Shown here one piece after another: positions 22,856 through 33,862 of a stretch of DNA of 64,000 nt (positions are counted from its first letter, which is position 1; each line of letters begins with the position of its first letter). Both the position numbers and the translations under genes were made by a program. Location: the NCBI RefSeq assembly GCF_023159225.1, contig NC_063167.1, positions 4,514,234 through 4,578,233 of the forward strand, in the 5' to 3' direction. The notes under the pieces were generated by a model that worked only from the letters and a program-made list of their open reading frames with translations, did not search any database and was not told where the DNA came from. This DNA is from Perognathus longimembris pacificus. Taxonomy: Eukaryota; Chordata; Mammalia; Rodentia; Heteromyidae.

Positions 22856-25290
22856 AGGAAACTCCTTTATCTGCGTTTTCGGGGTTGCCCGCACGCCCGC
22901 GGTGATGGCCACTCTGCCCAGCCCTGCACGCTTCCGTTCCAGCCGCCCGGTCACCCCCTGCCCCGCGTAGGCCCTCGCGGGTCCCAGCAGCCGCTCTGAA
23001 GCAGGGGCCTGTGGAGCCCCGGTTCACCGTCCATCCCAACCACAGCCACGCACTCGGCCCACCGGGCCCCACCGGTTGCTCTTCTGCCCACCATAACCAC
23101 CCCAGGAGCTCCTTCATCGGTGTCGTCCGCGCACGTGGTGATGGGATTGGACGGCTTTCCTGCAGATCGCTGGGAACGGCCCTGGAGGCCCGAGGCCTGG
23201 CCCCGTGCCGGGGACTCTCCAGGATTCCACGTCCAGCCGGAAATGTGCCGCACCGCACAACACTGTCTCCCCGGGGCATGGCTCAGCCCGCGTGAGTCTT
23301 CCGGGAAGTCCAGACGGGCAGGATTTCAGGGCTCTGTACGAAGATGCCCGGGTACTTGGGCACAGTGGCAAATCACCCTGCACCCAGCACTGAGCTGAGC
23401 AGGCCCGATGCCAACGCCACTGCGCCTCTCCTCCGTCCCTTTCAGATCCAGCAGGCAGAGGCCCCAGCCCAGCCCCTCCGCCAGCCTCCAGCCCGGTTCC
23501 CAGACCCCCACATCAGGTAGAAATTGTTTAACTAGATTCCCATGACTGGAAAATTCTGGTAATTGTGTAATAACAACAGCAGCAGCACTCAGCAATTACC
23601 CGGGGTTTTTCATCCGCAGACCACTTTACCCACACTGACTAATTAAGTCTCCCCGCCTCCCCGCCGGGCGGGGCAGGCAGCGGGCCCAGACTCCCACCGT
23701 GCGTGCCTTCGTGGACCCGCTTGCAGGCGGCCCTGGGGGGGGGGTGGAGGGAGCCACCCTCCACCACACCCAGCCCCCCTCCCACTAAGGAGGGCGTTCT
23801 GTGTTCTCCGTCACCTAGGCTACAGCGGGGACCCCACGACTGGGTGGGTCCAGACCCCCAGAAAGAGCAGCTGACTACTGGCCTGGCCTGTTCCCCTCAT
23901 TGCTCCCTCTCCCCCTCTCCTCTTCCCCACCCCCCCAAGCTCATCTTCTTTACCTTCCTGCTTCCCCTACCTGCCCTCCATGGCCTTTCCTGATGGCACA
24001 CGGTGTCCCTAACACTTGGGACTCTCCACATGGGGACAGGCAGGCCTGTGCCTTGGCCCTTCCCTAGAAACGTCCAGGCCAGCACCGGAGTCTCTGGCTG
24101 GGTGTTACGCCTGTACTGATGCTATTGAGGCTGCCACTGCCCCGGACATTGCGCCCGCCTGCACAGCCCTCCCTCCCACTGTCCAGCAAGTCTCAGAGAT
24201 GCCCTGGGATCCAGGCAGAGTGAAGGCTAGGAGACTGAGGTTCTGAATCGTGTCACTCTTGAGCACCAAGCGCTTTGGTCCCTCTGACACGGTGGCCAGG
24301 GACCGCAAGGCCACCACATCCTCGGTTGATCGGGACTAAGCCAGGAAGCGCACCTGAGGCCCGGCCCTGGCTCCAGAAAACCCCTGGAGGGAAATAGAGG
24401 CCCCTGCGGGGCGGGGCCGATCCCGGCACACCCTGAGGAATCACGATTCCCCCGCAACCCCACACATCATGGCGGCCCTGAGCACGCCTCGCCCATCTGT
24501 GGTGGGGCGGAGGGATCGGAGATGGGGACGGTAGCTTCTGGGGGGGCTGGCAGACCCGAGGGGCCCTGAGTAGCAGGTGCCGCCTTCACCCAGAGCAAGG
24601 GGACGGGTGGCAGGCTGCGCCGCAGGGGGGCGGGCGGCGGGGACGCGGGCAGGAGGACTCCTGTCTGCCGCGCGGTGGTGACACTCACAGCCCTGAGCTG
24701 TGCGGGAGCGTCACTTACCGGTTCCTCATCAATCCTGCCCTTCTTTCTGCCAACCCGGCCCGCCGCCGCGCACGGGCTCCTGCCCCCGCCGTGCGCTCCC
24801 GGGGCGGCCGCATAGATGGCGCTAATACGATCCATGCACCCGTCGAAGGGGCTCGTGGCTCCCACGAGGCCGATTGCCTCCTTCCTCGCTCCCCCTCCCG
24901 GCCCCCAGCGTCAAGTGGGGAGGTGGGTGGCATTATTACATGCTATGATGACTTTCTGGGTAATGTATACATTTTCACGATCACACGGCCCCTCTCCTTC
25001 ATTTTTCATGAGAACTGGCACGAGATTAATGACGGAGCCGCAGAAGAAACGGCACGCCACGCCAGGCTGATTTATTGACCACTTAGCGTTGATGAAGCCA
25101 CAAACAAGAGTCAAACAGATGTTGCCGCTGCATTTTTCTTTATCAAAACCTGCAGCTTTTTGCATTTTTAACTGTTCCTCCCGTCACTGTCCTGCCTGCT
25201 CTGCAGGGAGGGGGCTGGCTCCAAACAAGGACAGGGGAGCCCAGGCCACACGATGGGACCCCATCTGGCATCCTCCAAGAGGGGCCAAGA
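22856..25290. other. GC-rich intron with two AT-rich islands
   Basis: 23505-23645 (AATTGTTTAACTAGATTCC, TGGTAATTGTGTAATAAC) and 24925-25180 (separate entry) stand out from GC-rich, CpG-containing flanks (22870-23300, 24590-24830). No exon or repeat family was recognised in the remainder. Confidence 0.4.
24800..25185. promoter_or_regulatory. Candidate conserved intronic enhancer
   Basis: Unique, repeat-free sequence with sharply lower GC than its surroundings. It contains GGCATTATTACATGC, GAGATTAATGACGG, GGCTGATTTATTGACC and TTTTTGCATTTTTAAC. These are homeobox, HOX/TALE and POU-like cores of the sort dense in vertebrate developmental enhancers. No conservation data are available to me, so this rests on composition and motifs. 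Confidence 0.35.
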
Positions 25291-25500
25291 CGAGGACGCG
25301 TGCAATCCCAGCTACTCGGGGAACCGAGATCTGAAGATCTGAGTTCAAAGCCAACTCGGGCAGGAAAGTCCGTGGGACTCCGATGAACCACCAAAAAGCG
25401 GGACACGGAGATGTGGCTCAAGTGGCAGGGCACTAGCTTTGAACACCAAAGCCAGATGAGAGTACAAGCCCCAGTACCAACAAGCACGCGCACACACTCA
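25291..25500 (+). mobile_element. B1-like/Geo dimeric SINE
   Basis: The left arm lacks its first bases and reads CAATCCCAGCTACTCGGGGA, GAGTTCAAAGCCAACTCGGG. The right monomer ATGTGGCTCAAGTGGCAGGG ends ACAAGCCCCAGTACCAACA and a CA-rich tail. Confidence 0.85.
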
Positions 25501-26515
25501 TGCCCACAGGCGTGAGGGCTGGAGAGTTCTGTTTGCCAGCTGTTTCTAGCTCTTCCCCCCTCCTCGTCCCCTTCCCGTCCCCTCTCAGAAGCCGCAGGTA
25601 CCCTGGGAGGTTGCTCCAGGTGTGAACCCAGGTGCTTGGAATTCTGGGAGAGCTGGTGGCAGAGCCTCGAGTCTCTATGGCACCCATATTCACCTGCGCT
25701 GCCACCGGCTTGGGCACCCTTCCTCTCGGCGTCCCTCCCCTGCTCTGCCTCTTCCGTCTGCCCCCAGCCGGGCCTGCAACACAGCTCCACAGGCCCAGGT
25801 TGTGCCCCGCTTGGCTTGGGGGGGCTCTGCTAGGGGTGCCGGCAGCCATCCCAGATGAAGAAGGACTTGGCAGGGAGCACCTGGCCCACCTCCCCCCTCC
25901 ACCTGCTGTTTCCTCTCGCCAGGCGGCAGCGCCTGGGCTCGCCCCGGCAGGAGGGTCCATAAATCTGGTGTCTTTGTGCCAGGAGCTGCTGCATATTCAT
26001 CCAAGACACAGAGCGGCTGGCGGTGTCCCTGGCCTGCTTGCCTCAAGCCCTGGTCGCCCCTGGAGCTGGGAACCTTGGCTCAAAGCAATCTTTCCCCTGC
26101 CGTCCTCCCACGGTGTGTTCAGATCCAAGTCCCACCTTCAGAAAGGGAACAGCATGGCTGGAAGAAGGGCAAGGAGGAAAGCCACGGGGACAGGGCCGTG
26201 GCAGGCGCCAGGTAGAGACTGAAGGCAGCCAGCGAAGAGGCCGGCCACAGCCTCAGGGCAGCTGCGGGTCGGGCTTGGGCCCAAGGGGAAAGGGGGCAGT
26301 CCTTGGGCAGCCGAGGCCAGCTCTGCAGAGGCTCTGGGAACTGGTGAGACGCTCGCTGTTGGCTTTGAACTCTTATCAGGGTTCCCGAACTGTGTTACAG
26401 AGACTGTCAGGCTCATGGTCAAACGCGTTTGCAGCCTTGGCCCAGGCTGACTCCACTGAGAAATCCTCCCATCAAGGCGTTGGGAAGTCCTGCTCCACCG
26501 AGTCCCTTTCATTCT
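25501..26515. other. GC-rich intron, no recognised element
   Basis: Unique sequence. 25950-26010 (GGTCCATAAATCTGGTGTC, GCTGCATATTCATCC) is a short AT-richer pocket. There is no coding signal beyond random open frames. Confidence 0.35.
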
Positions 26516-26692
26516 TTTTGTTTTTTTTTTTTAATTTTATTTTGTTTTATGGTAAACGTGATTGCAGAGGGGTTGCCGTTACATAAGTAAGGTGATGAGT
26601 CCATTGCTTGTCGAACAGGGTTACCCCCAACCTCATTTTCTCTCACCCTTTCCTCCCTCCTCGTCCCTTTAGCTCTTCTTTAGAGCAGTGTG
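26516..26692 (+). mobile_element. Unclassified interspersed repeat, copy A
   Basis: After a T-rich start it reads CAGAGGGGTTGCCGTTACAT, AAGTAAGGTGATGAGTCCAT, then CTCATTTTCTCTCACCC. Copies B (27575-27730) and C (51123-51245) share the order of GGTTACAGTT-like and AAGTCAG-like blocks, so this is a dispersed family; the class was not determined. Confidence 0.55.

Positions 26693-26727
<35 letters not shown>
26693..26727 (+). repeat. (TG)n microsatellite
   Basis: About 15 TG dinucleotides forming the boundary between repeat copy A and the minus-strand SINE, where it is the SINE's reversed tail. Confidence 0.9.
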
Positions 26728-26946
26728 ACATGTCAGTACTGAGTCTTGAACTCAGGGCCTGGGCACTGTCCCCGAGCTTTCTCAATGTTGCTCCGCCAGC
26801 GCCACTTCCAGCATTTCACAGTGGTTACTTGGAAAGAAGAGGCTCACACACTTCCTGCCCAGGCTGTCTTCAAACCTTAGCCCTCCGACCTCAGCCTCCC
26901 GAGTAGCTAGAATTGCAAGACTGCACGCTCCCCGTGTGGCCAGCCT
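26728..26946 (-). mobile_element. B1-like/Geo dimeric SINE, minus strand
   Basis: Reversed right monomer GAGTCTTGAACTCAGGGCCT; reversed left arm TTCCTGCCCAGGCTGTCTTC and ACCTCAGCCTCCCGAGTAGC. Confidence 0.85.
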
Positions 26947-27574
26947 GGGCTTAGGGTGCCAGTGTGACTGTCCCAGCCTCCAGAGCTCATGCTGACCATT
27001 GAAACAGGCCACACCTAAGCCATAACCGAGCAGACCTGGAGGCCCGGAGGCCCAGCAGCTGAAAGGCAGCGGGCGCGGGGAAGGGTGGAAGGCATCATTG
27101 CCTGTGGCTGCCAGCAGGAGGCGACACTGAGGTGCACCTTCGTGAGCCGCGGGGCCTGCCAGCTAGAGACAACAGAGGGCAAGGAGCCAGGAGTGCGAGG
27201 CAAGGCAGGGCGTCTCCCAGAGACCGGGGAACAAGCATGTGTTTTGTTCTCGGGGCCAGGTTGCTGGGTCAGACTTGCTGGAGTTGGAAGGGACTGGGGG
27301 AGAGAGGCGAGGGGGCGTGTCCTTCTCGCTTGCACTGCACGTCGGGGGGGCTGTCAGGGGTGAAGGTCCGGGCCCTCGGGGTGAGTCAGGGCTGGCAGGA
27401 CTTTGGCGATTCCAGCGCGCGGCGCGTAGATTTCAGAGGGGGCCTGGAACAAGCCCGAGGTGCAAGTGTACCAGTGCAAGGGGCGTTGTGCTCCGGCCTT
27501 GTGAAGCGAGGAGGGTTTTGTTTGGATGGCTTCCTGTGTGTTTTGTAGCTTCTATTCGTGTTTTTTAATTTAAT
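26947..27574. other. GC-rich intron, no recognised element
   Basis: Unique sequence with scattered CpGs near 27410-27430. It ends in a T-rich stretch that leads into repeat copy B. Confidence 0.35.
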
Positions 27575-27730
27575 GTTCTCCTGTTGTTATAAAGGTGGTC
27601 TGGGGGAGGGTTACAGTTTTCTAAGTCAGTCTTTTTGGACAATGTCACCCCTTCCCTCCCTCTTCCCCAGCTTTTCACTCCCATCCCCACCTGTAAGTTG
27701 AACAGTTCATTTTCAACACAGTGTCTGGTG
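27575..27730 (+). mobile_element. Unclassified interspersed repeat, copy B
   Basis: Reads GGGGGAGGGTTACAGTTTTC, TAAGTCAGTC, GGACAATGTCACCCC, CTCCCTCTTCC. It shares block order with copies A and C and is presumably LINE- or LTR-derived. Confidence 0.55.
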
Positions 27731-29590
27731 AGTTCCTGTTTTGGGTGGCCAGAACAAAGCAGAGGCCGGCTGGAGCTAGACAGCTGGGAGCCCTCAGATC
27801 TAACTTGTAGATCCATAGACCCAAGGCCAGGACACTGGATGAGGTCACTGAGGATGGGGGGAGGGGGAATGGAGGGGGGGACCCAGCCCAGGGCCCACCA
27901 GGGAAGGGACCTGCACACCGTGGGGATCAGAACAGTGAGCCGTGGCACCAGGCGTGACCACTGGAGGACTGAACTCTGAGCTTTAGGGAGCACCTCCGGG
28001 CTTTGTTTTGGTTTGGCTTTGGTGGTGAGGACAGCGCGGCTTCTGGCCATCCGTACAGCACCTGTGCCTTCCAAGGGCCAGGCCGCGGCTCCCTAGAGCC
28101 GCAGCCTGGTGAGCAAGCCGGCCCCGCTTCCGTTCTTAGAGGAGGGGGCGGGAGGGGGTCTCCAAGCCCACACCTCTCTTCAGGATTTGAGGACGTCTTG
28201 ACGACCGAGTTCCTTGCCTTCCTTCGCTGTAAAACCCCCAGCTTCTAACACCGGCCAGAGCTCCGGGACACCCGGGGGCTCGCACTCACAAAGGCCATGC
28301 TCACTTGAAGGAGCGTTTGCTAGCATCTTCCATCACCCGGTGCCCCTCTGTCGCCCCTCCCAGCCCCTCCCACTCCTGTCAAGGCAGCTCGGTGGGAGGC
28401 GCTAAGATCGTGAGCAGCCCTGCACGGACCCCATGCGTCGGGGCGCTGATGAACACTTGTTCCTACCAAGGACACCCTGTGCAAAGCACAGCCGATGAGT
28501 CAAAGCCCAGTGCTGCCAGAAACCAACACAGGTCCCAGCTTCCCCAAATGCCTCCATCTCTGTGTCTCAGGGGGCCGGCAGGACGCACTGCAGCAGGGCT
28601 CCCCAAGACGGAATCCGGGTGACAGGCAAAAACCGGGTCCACAGCACTGCCTGCTTCTCCCCCTCCTAATCCCAAACCCAGGGGCTCAGGGGCCACACTT
28701 CCTGTTTCCTGTGAGTCAGAGGTCACACTTCCTGTTGCGTGCGCCAGGGGCCACACTTCCTGTTACTTAGGTCAAAGCCATGAATGGCAGAAAGGCAGGC
28801 CGCAGGGGCCCCAGGCAGGGCAGCTCTAGGACCCCCCAAATTCAGAGCGACTGTTGTGGAGACCGCCCATGGTTGGATCTGTGAGCGCTTGACATGGAAG
28901 GTTGGGGTGTCTTGGGGTGTTCCTCAGAGACAGGGGTGGGGCTCCCAGGCCTTCGTGAGATTCTCAGACATCAGAGACCCAGAGGAGGTTAAGAACCAGC
29001 TTGGCCTGCCACTCTCTGAGGTACAGCCTGTGTTCACCCCATGGGGGAGGGGAGGACAGGAGGTCATAATTCAGCCTGCTTTACTTCTACAAGTCTGAAG
29101 TAAGCATGGCGCCTTGTCCCTGAGGCGGAGGAGCCGAGGCACACAGAGAGGCCCCCTCCCCCACCATCACAAGGCCACCAGGAGAGGTGGGAGGTGAGGC
29201 CCGGAAGGCTTCCTGGAAGAGGGGTAGGGGGTGTGCTTGGTACCATCCTCAAAGAATAGGTGGGAACTGGTTATGCAGATGGAAACTGGGCCTGGCAGAG
29301 AGAGACCTCAGAGAATCCAGAAATAGGTACCCCCACCCCAGGCTGTGGGGCTCAAGTTCATTGCCTCCATGAGCCTGGACCTGCACCACCTCTTACCCTG
29401 GAGCAGTCCCGGATCTGCTCAGCAGGGCGGGGAGGGGACAGAAAGATGCAGGCTTTCATCTCCTGGGTACCAGCTCCCTCCTGCGGGGCCGGCCTTGCTC
29501 CAGAGGCCGGATCAGAGGATTCCCCAGGTAGCTTGCTGGTCCCTGAAGCGCTTTGATCCTTGCTGGGCTTGCTCAGCAGCTGGTAGCACT
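27731..29590. other. Intron with G-rich patch and ETS-like triplet
   Basis: 27855-27890 is a run of G-tracts able to form a G-quadruplex. 28693-28766 is a three-copy short tandem repeat with ETS-type sites (separate entry). The rest is unique, with no exon-like sequence recognised. Confidence 0.4.
28693..28766 (+). repeat. Three ~29-bp repeats each holding an ETS-like site
   Basis: CACACTTCCTGTT occurs three times (starting near 28694, 28724 and 28752), spaced 30 and 28 bp. ACTTCCTG is the reverse complement of the ETS core CAGGAAGT. It could be a small ETS-responsive cluster or just a young minisatellite. Confidence 0.6.
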
Positions 29591-29844
29591 CGGCCCCTGG
29601 GGAGGATGGCGCGCAGGGCTAGGGCTTGGAGAGGTTCCTCGATCTCCCCGGGCTTACTCCAGGCATCATGGCTGCACGGCCAGGCTGCCCTCCCGCCACC
29701 CTCCTGGGCAAGGTTGAAGTGGGGTGGGAGGTGACCAAGCAAAAACAGCCCACCAGCTGTCTTGGCAGGACCTGAATCTGGAGTCAGAGCGCTGGCATCC
29801 AGCCCCGGTCCGGCCCTCCCCGGGCACACAGCCCTGGGCAGGCC

Positions 29845-30110
29845 AGGTGCCTGGAGGTGCAGGAGGGTGCCTGCCCGGCCCGGCCCCGCCTCGCCCAGCC
29901 GCCGGCCCCGCCCCCAGCCCCGCCCCCCTGCCCCACACCGCCAGGCCCCGCCCTGCCCGGCCCGGCCCATCCCACCCTGCCTGGCCGCGCCCAGCCCCGC
30001 CCCGCCCAGCCCTGCCTAACCCTGCCCCGCCCCACCAGGCCCCGCCCCACCCAGCCAGGCCCCGCCCCACCCAGCCAGGCCCCACCAGGCCCCGCCCCAC
30101 CCAGCCAGCC
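29845..30110 (+). repeat. GC-box minisatellite (CCCCGCCC-rich)
   Basis: About 265 bp of C-rich tandem sequence. The last part is a near-perfect 20-bp unit built from CCCCGCCCCA and CCCAGCCAGG; the earlier part is degenerate. Each CCCCGCCC is an SP1/KLF-type GC box, and the minus strand has many G-runs with quadruplex potential. Proline/alanine-rich open frames across it are artefacts. Confidence 0.9.
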
Positions 30111-30114
30111 TCTT

Positions 30115-30440
30115 GGGGACCACGGGAGATAATGGTTGGAAAGTGGTTTGAAAAGAATCAAGTGTGGCGCTGCAGTCGGGGATTATCACTATTATTAAAG
30201 ACCCTGATTACCGCAATCCAGAAAAGCTGCCATTAGCAAGAAGGCTCCTGTTTGTGTTGATTTAATTTCCTGGTTAACTGAGCGTTGGCAAGTGTGTGTG
30301 GGGGGGGGGGACTATGTTTCAACTCTTAATGGAAATCTTTTAGAATTATGCCAATCCACCCTCCCGCTGTAGACATGGTACAGACTTGAGTCTTTACTTA
30401 TTAATGGGCTGATCGATTCATATATTTATTTATGACTCTT
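30115..30440. promoter_or_regulatory. Candidate conserved intronic enhancer
   Basis: A sharp switch from the GC-box repeat to AT-rich unique sequence. It contains GGGATTATCACTATTATTAA, CCTGATTACCGCAATCC (bicoid/OTX-like GATTA cores), TTGATTTAATTTCCTGG and TTACTTATTAATGGGC. This density of homeobox-type cores in unique sequence suggests an enhancer, but conservation is untested. Confidence 0.35.
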
Positions 30441-30639
30441 GTTCTGACCCCATCCAGAAAAGCAGCTGGGAACCAGCTCCCCCACAGCTGAGGATGGGCC
30501 CGTCCCAGAATTCAAGCTCAGAAGCAGGGCGGCTAAGACACAGGCCGCCCCGCTCCAACCCAGGCTCACACACATGGCTTCCTCCCTAGTTCTTCTCAGT
30601 GACTTCACGTTTGATTTCCTCACATAGAGACAAAAAACA

Positions 30640-30985
30640 AAACAAAACACCTGTGTGGCTTATGCCTGTAAGCCCTAGAGTCAGAGGTCAGGAGGATAAC
30701 GGGTTAAGGCCAGCCCGAGCAGAAAAGTTAGCAAGAGCCCTCCCTCAGCTCAAGGAGTAAGCTGGATCGATCGTGGGGTGCACCTGTCATGGCGGCTTAC
30801 GCAGGAAGTAGAAAGTGGGGGGGGGGGTCACTGTGCAGACTGTCCCTGGCAAGAAAAGTGAGATGCTATATGAAAAACAAGAAAAGCACCAAGGGCCGAG
30901 GATGGGCTTTGCATGGCAGAGGGCTTGCCTAGCAAGTGTGAGGCCTGAGTTCAAACCCCAGTGCTGCAATGAACAAGTAAGACAA
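30640..30985 (+). mobile_element. Degraded B1-like fragment followed by an ID-like monomer
   Basis: 30648-30745 retains TTATGCCTGTAAGCCCTAGA and GGCCAGCCCGAGCAGAAAAG of a B1-like arm. 30895-30985 has GAGGGCTTGCCTAGCAAGTG and CTGAGTTCAAACCCCAGTGC of an ID-like monomer with an A-rich end. Confidence 0.6.
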
Positions 30986-31197
30986 ACAAATACATAAAGG
31001 CGAGAGAAGCAGAGTTAGGGTCCTGGGTCTGTGACATGGCGGGACTGCTTTGAACGAAGTCACCAGACCTGATGCCATCCGATAAGGAGCGTGACCTTCC
31101 GGAGGGCCGCAGGAGCCCCGTGGCAGCAAGGTGCGGGGCATTGAGTCAGACGGGAAGAGGCGCCGCTAGTGAAATGGAACAGCTTGAGTTGTTGTTG

Positions 31198-31432
31198 TTT
31201 GATGCTGGTACTTGGACTTAAACTCGGGACCTGGGCATAGGGGCCTTGTTTTATGCTCAAGGCTGGTGCTCTACTATTTGAGCCACACCTCCACTTCTGG
31301 CTTTGTGGTGATCGGTTGAAGATAAGAATCTCACGGACTTCCCTGCCCAGGCTGGCTTCAAACCGTGACACTCAGAGCTCAGTGTCCTGTGTGGCCTGGA
31401 TTACAGGCGTGAGCTACCAGCATCCAGCTCTC
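31198..31432 (-). mobile_element. B1-like/Geo dimeric SINE, minus strand
   Basis: Reversed right monomer GACTTAAACTCGGGACCTGG and TTTGAGCCACACCTCCACTT; reversed left arm TTCCCTGCCCAGGCTGGCTT and GGATTACAGGCGTGAGCTAC. It ends about 320 bp before the CG-1 exon. Confidence 0.9.
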
Positions 31433-31755
31433 TTTCCGTTCTTAAGCTCTGCACAGGGGCTTGCAGGGTTGCTGAGGTGCAGGCCACCTCCTGGCTGCCA
31501 TCAGGCAGGGGCCCTGGCGCCCCCTAGGGAAGAAGGGGGCGTGATGCGGCCTTTCAGAGGTGTGGGAAAGCTGGGAGGAGGATGCGTTCAGAAGGCACAG
31601 AACAGCGGCTGCTGGTGGCGTCTGCGTCTCTGGGCAGGAAATACAATTCTGCCTCATGGATGGATGGGGCGTTGAGTGCTCCTGGGGAGGGGGGACCCTG
31701 CCCCCCCCCCGCTGCTTCCTGGGCCTCACTCTGCCTGGCATGTGTCTCCCCACAG

Positions 31756-31909
31756 AACCCCGACATCGTGCTGGTGCACTACCTGAACGTCCCGGCCATC
31801 GAGGACTGCGGCAAGCCCTGCGGCCCCATCCTCTGCTCCATCAACACCGACAAGAAGGAGTGGGCAAAATGGACGAAGGAGGAGCTCATCGGACAGCTGA
31901 AACCCATGT
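31756..31909 (+). CDS. CAMTA1: CAMTA1 coding exon: C-terminal part of the CG-1 DNA-binding domain
   Basis: A 154-nt exon. The acceptor is a pyrimidine-rich stretch ending TCCCCACAG at 31755; the donor is GTGAGT at 31910. Translation starts on a codon boundary and gives 51 full codons beginning NPDIVLVHYLNVP and ending EELIGQLKPM, plus one base (phase 1). The IVLVHYL segment is a hallmark of the CG-1 domain, which binds CGCG-type elements in DNA. The residues look identical or nearly so to human CAMTA1 as I remember it. The exon length is not a multiple of three, so skipping it would shift the frame. The donor context GT|GTGAGT matches the unit of the giant minisatellite in the following intron. 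A longer ORF running in from upstream (from 31582) is intron read-through, because its extra N-terminal residues resemble nothing in the family. Confidence 0.96.
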
Positions 31910-32688
31910 GTGAGTAGCTTCGCGGGGCGGGGGGGCCGGGCCACCGCCATCTCCGTGGGCCGTCAGGACCCGGCTGCGGAGCCCCATTTGGCTCAGACAA
32001 TCTGTGGTGGCACTGACTCCTGCTTGGCCGGTGTTCACGCCCCCTCCACCCTCCCCCTCCATCGTAAGCCTCCCCCGCCACAGTCGGGGCGCAGGTGCGC
32101 AGGGCCGTGCCACCAAGGAGAAGAGTGAGGCTCAGGAACACAAGCCAGCGTCCACTCGGTCAGAAGCGGCCTGGAGATGGGGCGTGCAGCCGCAGGCAGG
32201 AGGGCCAGCGGGACGGGGGCCACTCGGGCCGAGCCGGGCCTGCCTCCCCCCCTCCGCCGCCTGTGCTGGCTCGGGCTCAGCAGCCCCCCCGGCTGACTGG
32301 CGGTGGCCGGTGGCCTTTGGGTTTCCTTTTGTCCGCAAAGTGCAGCTCTCTGAAGCATCTGTCAGGTGCAAATCCCGGGCTACAGAACCAAGCCCAGGAA
32401 GCCCAGGAGGTCTGGGCAGCTCCCCACGGCCAAGGGGAGTCATGGCAGCTCCCCCTGCCCCCCTGAAGCTGGGCTGCGCTCAGAAGGGACAAGCCCAGCT
32501 CTGCCAGACCCAAGAAGAGCATGGGGCTGGCCGACTGGTCCTCGTGGTGCCCGGATGTTGGTGGGGCTGACCCAGGGCGAAGATGTGCACTGGCTACTCC
32601 TGCAGGGTCTTAAGATCCTCGGTTCAAGGCTCACCCCCAGTGTGTGGGGTGGAGGAGATGAAGAAGACTCAAAAGACCACAGCCGCCG
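31910..32688. other. GC-rich intron just after the CG-1 exon, no recognised element
   Basis: Unique sequence with CpGs and C-runs. G-runs (GGGGCGGGGGGG) directly after the donor at 31924-31935 may act as intronic splicing enhancers, as G-runs do in other genes. Confidence 0.4.
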
Positions 32689-32930
32689 GGCACTGGTGCC
32701 TCACGCCCGTCATCCTAGCTACGCCGGAAACTGAGACCTGAGGATCATGGTTAGAAACCAAGCTGGGCTAGAAAGTCCACGCGCGTCTCTTTGTTTCCAG
32801 TGAATCAGCAAGAAGCCAGAAGTGGATCTGTGATTCACACAGTAGAACACCAGCCGTGAGTGAAAAAGCTAAGGGATAGTGCTCAGGTCCTAAGTTCAAG
32901 CCCCAGGACTGGCACGGGGGGGGGGGGGCG
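32689..32930 (+). mobile_element. B1-like/Geo dimeric SINE
   Basis: Left arm TCATCCTAGCTACGCCGGAA; right monomer CAGTAGAACACCAGCCGTGA, TAAGTTCAAGCCCCAGGACT, then a G-run at 32917-32928. Confidence 0.85.
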
Positions 32931-33862
32931 AGAAAGAGTGAGCCCCACTCAAAGGCTGGACCTCAAGACAGAGCAGTGCACTCCTGAGCCAGCCCAGAGG
33001 CCTGGAACTTCTGGAACCCGGAGCCAGGGGGCCCAGGGCCTCCCTGTGGCTCTCCAGCAGCGTGGGGACCCCGCGCCCCTCAGCCCAGGGCCCTGCAGCT
33101 CCATGTGCTCCCCACCTCAGCGTCCTGGGCCCACTTTTCCTGTGCAGCCCTCACGCCCCAAGGCCCCTGCAGACCCTGGCAGAGGAGGCATTGGGTAGAA
33201 TGAGCCCCGCGTGGCTGACCAGAGCCTTCTGAGCTTCCCCCACCCCACCCCAGTTCTACGAGCGCTGTGTGACCCCAGGAGCCCCTGCCGCTCTCTGGGG
33301 GCCTCTGGGAGCCCTGTGGGATGTGCCAGAGAATGGCTGGCCTGGGATCTGAGGCACAGAGCCTGTCCAGGGCCTGGGAGCCGAGGTCACCCACAGCCAG
33401 GCATCGAGCCTGGTGCTGCGTCCGGTGTCCACGTGTGCCAGCCAGGAGGCATCAAGGGCAGCGCCCCCAGGGCGGGAACGAGGCCGGCGCCTGCACTGGC
33501 TGTGGATGCCGCCCCTCCAGGGCGACCGAGAGAGCTAGAGCCAGCCAGGCAAGAGGAGGCCTCATCCTCGCTAGGGCGTAGCCTCGCTGTGTAACCTCAG
33601 GCCAGTTGCCCACCCTCTCTGCTCTCCAGCTGCAAAGAGAAGAAGAATCCAAGACCAGCAGCCTCGAGCCAGCTTGCCAGGGCAAACCTGGTTCCATGGC
33701 CTCCGCATCCGGCATCCTGGAGAGAGGACGCTACCGAACCCATTTTCTAGAGAGAGAGACCCTCCGATTCTCCAGGAGCGGCCTGTACACAGGACGGAGG
33801 CCCAGGGTCCTCTCCCTGACCCCCAGTCACTGCTTCCAGCACAGCTGTCTGGGACTCTGTCT
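32931..33862. other. GC-rich intron with a MIR-like remnant
   Basis: 33585-33660 (GCTGTGTAACCTCAGGCCAG, then TCTCTGCTCTCCAGCTGCAA) looks like the conserved core and 3' part of a MIR. The rest is unique and unremarkable. Confidence 0.4.

Noticed and set aside
29512..30236. Proline- and glycine-rich ORFs of 125-170 codons on both strands
   Set aside because: They arise from the CCCCGCCC minisatellite, with no domain or splice support.
1..31755. Preceding CG-1 exon (the CYVHSSI...YWLLQ segment expected just before NPDIV)
   Set aside because: I scanned for its conserved Trp/Leu/Gln end and His-rich start and found nothing convincing, so it most likely lies upstream of the window. A translated search would settle it.
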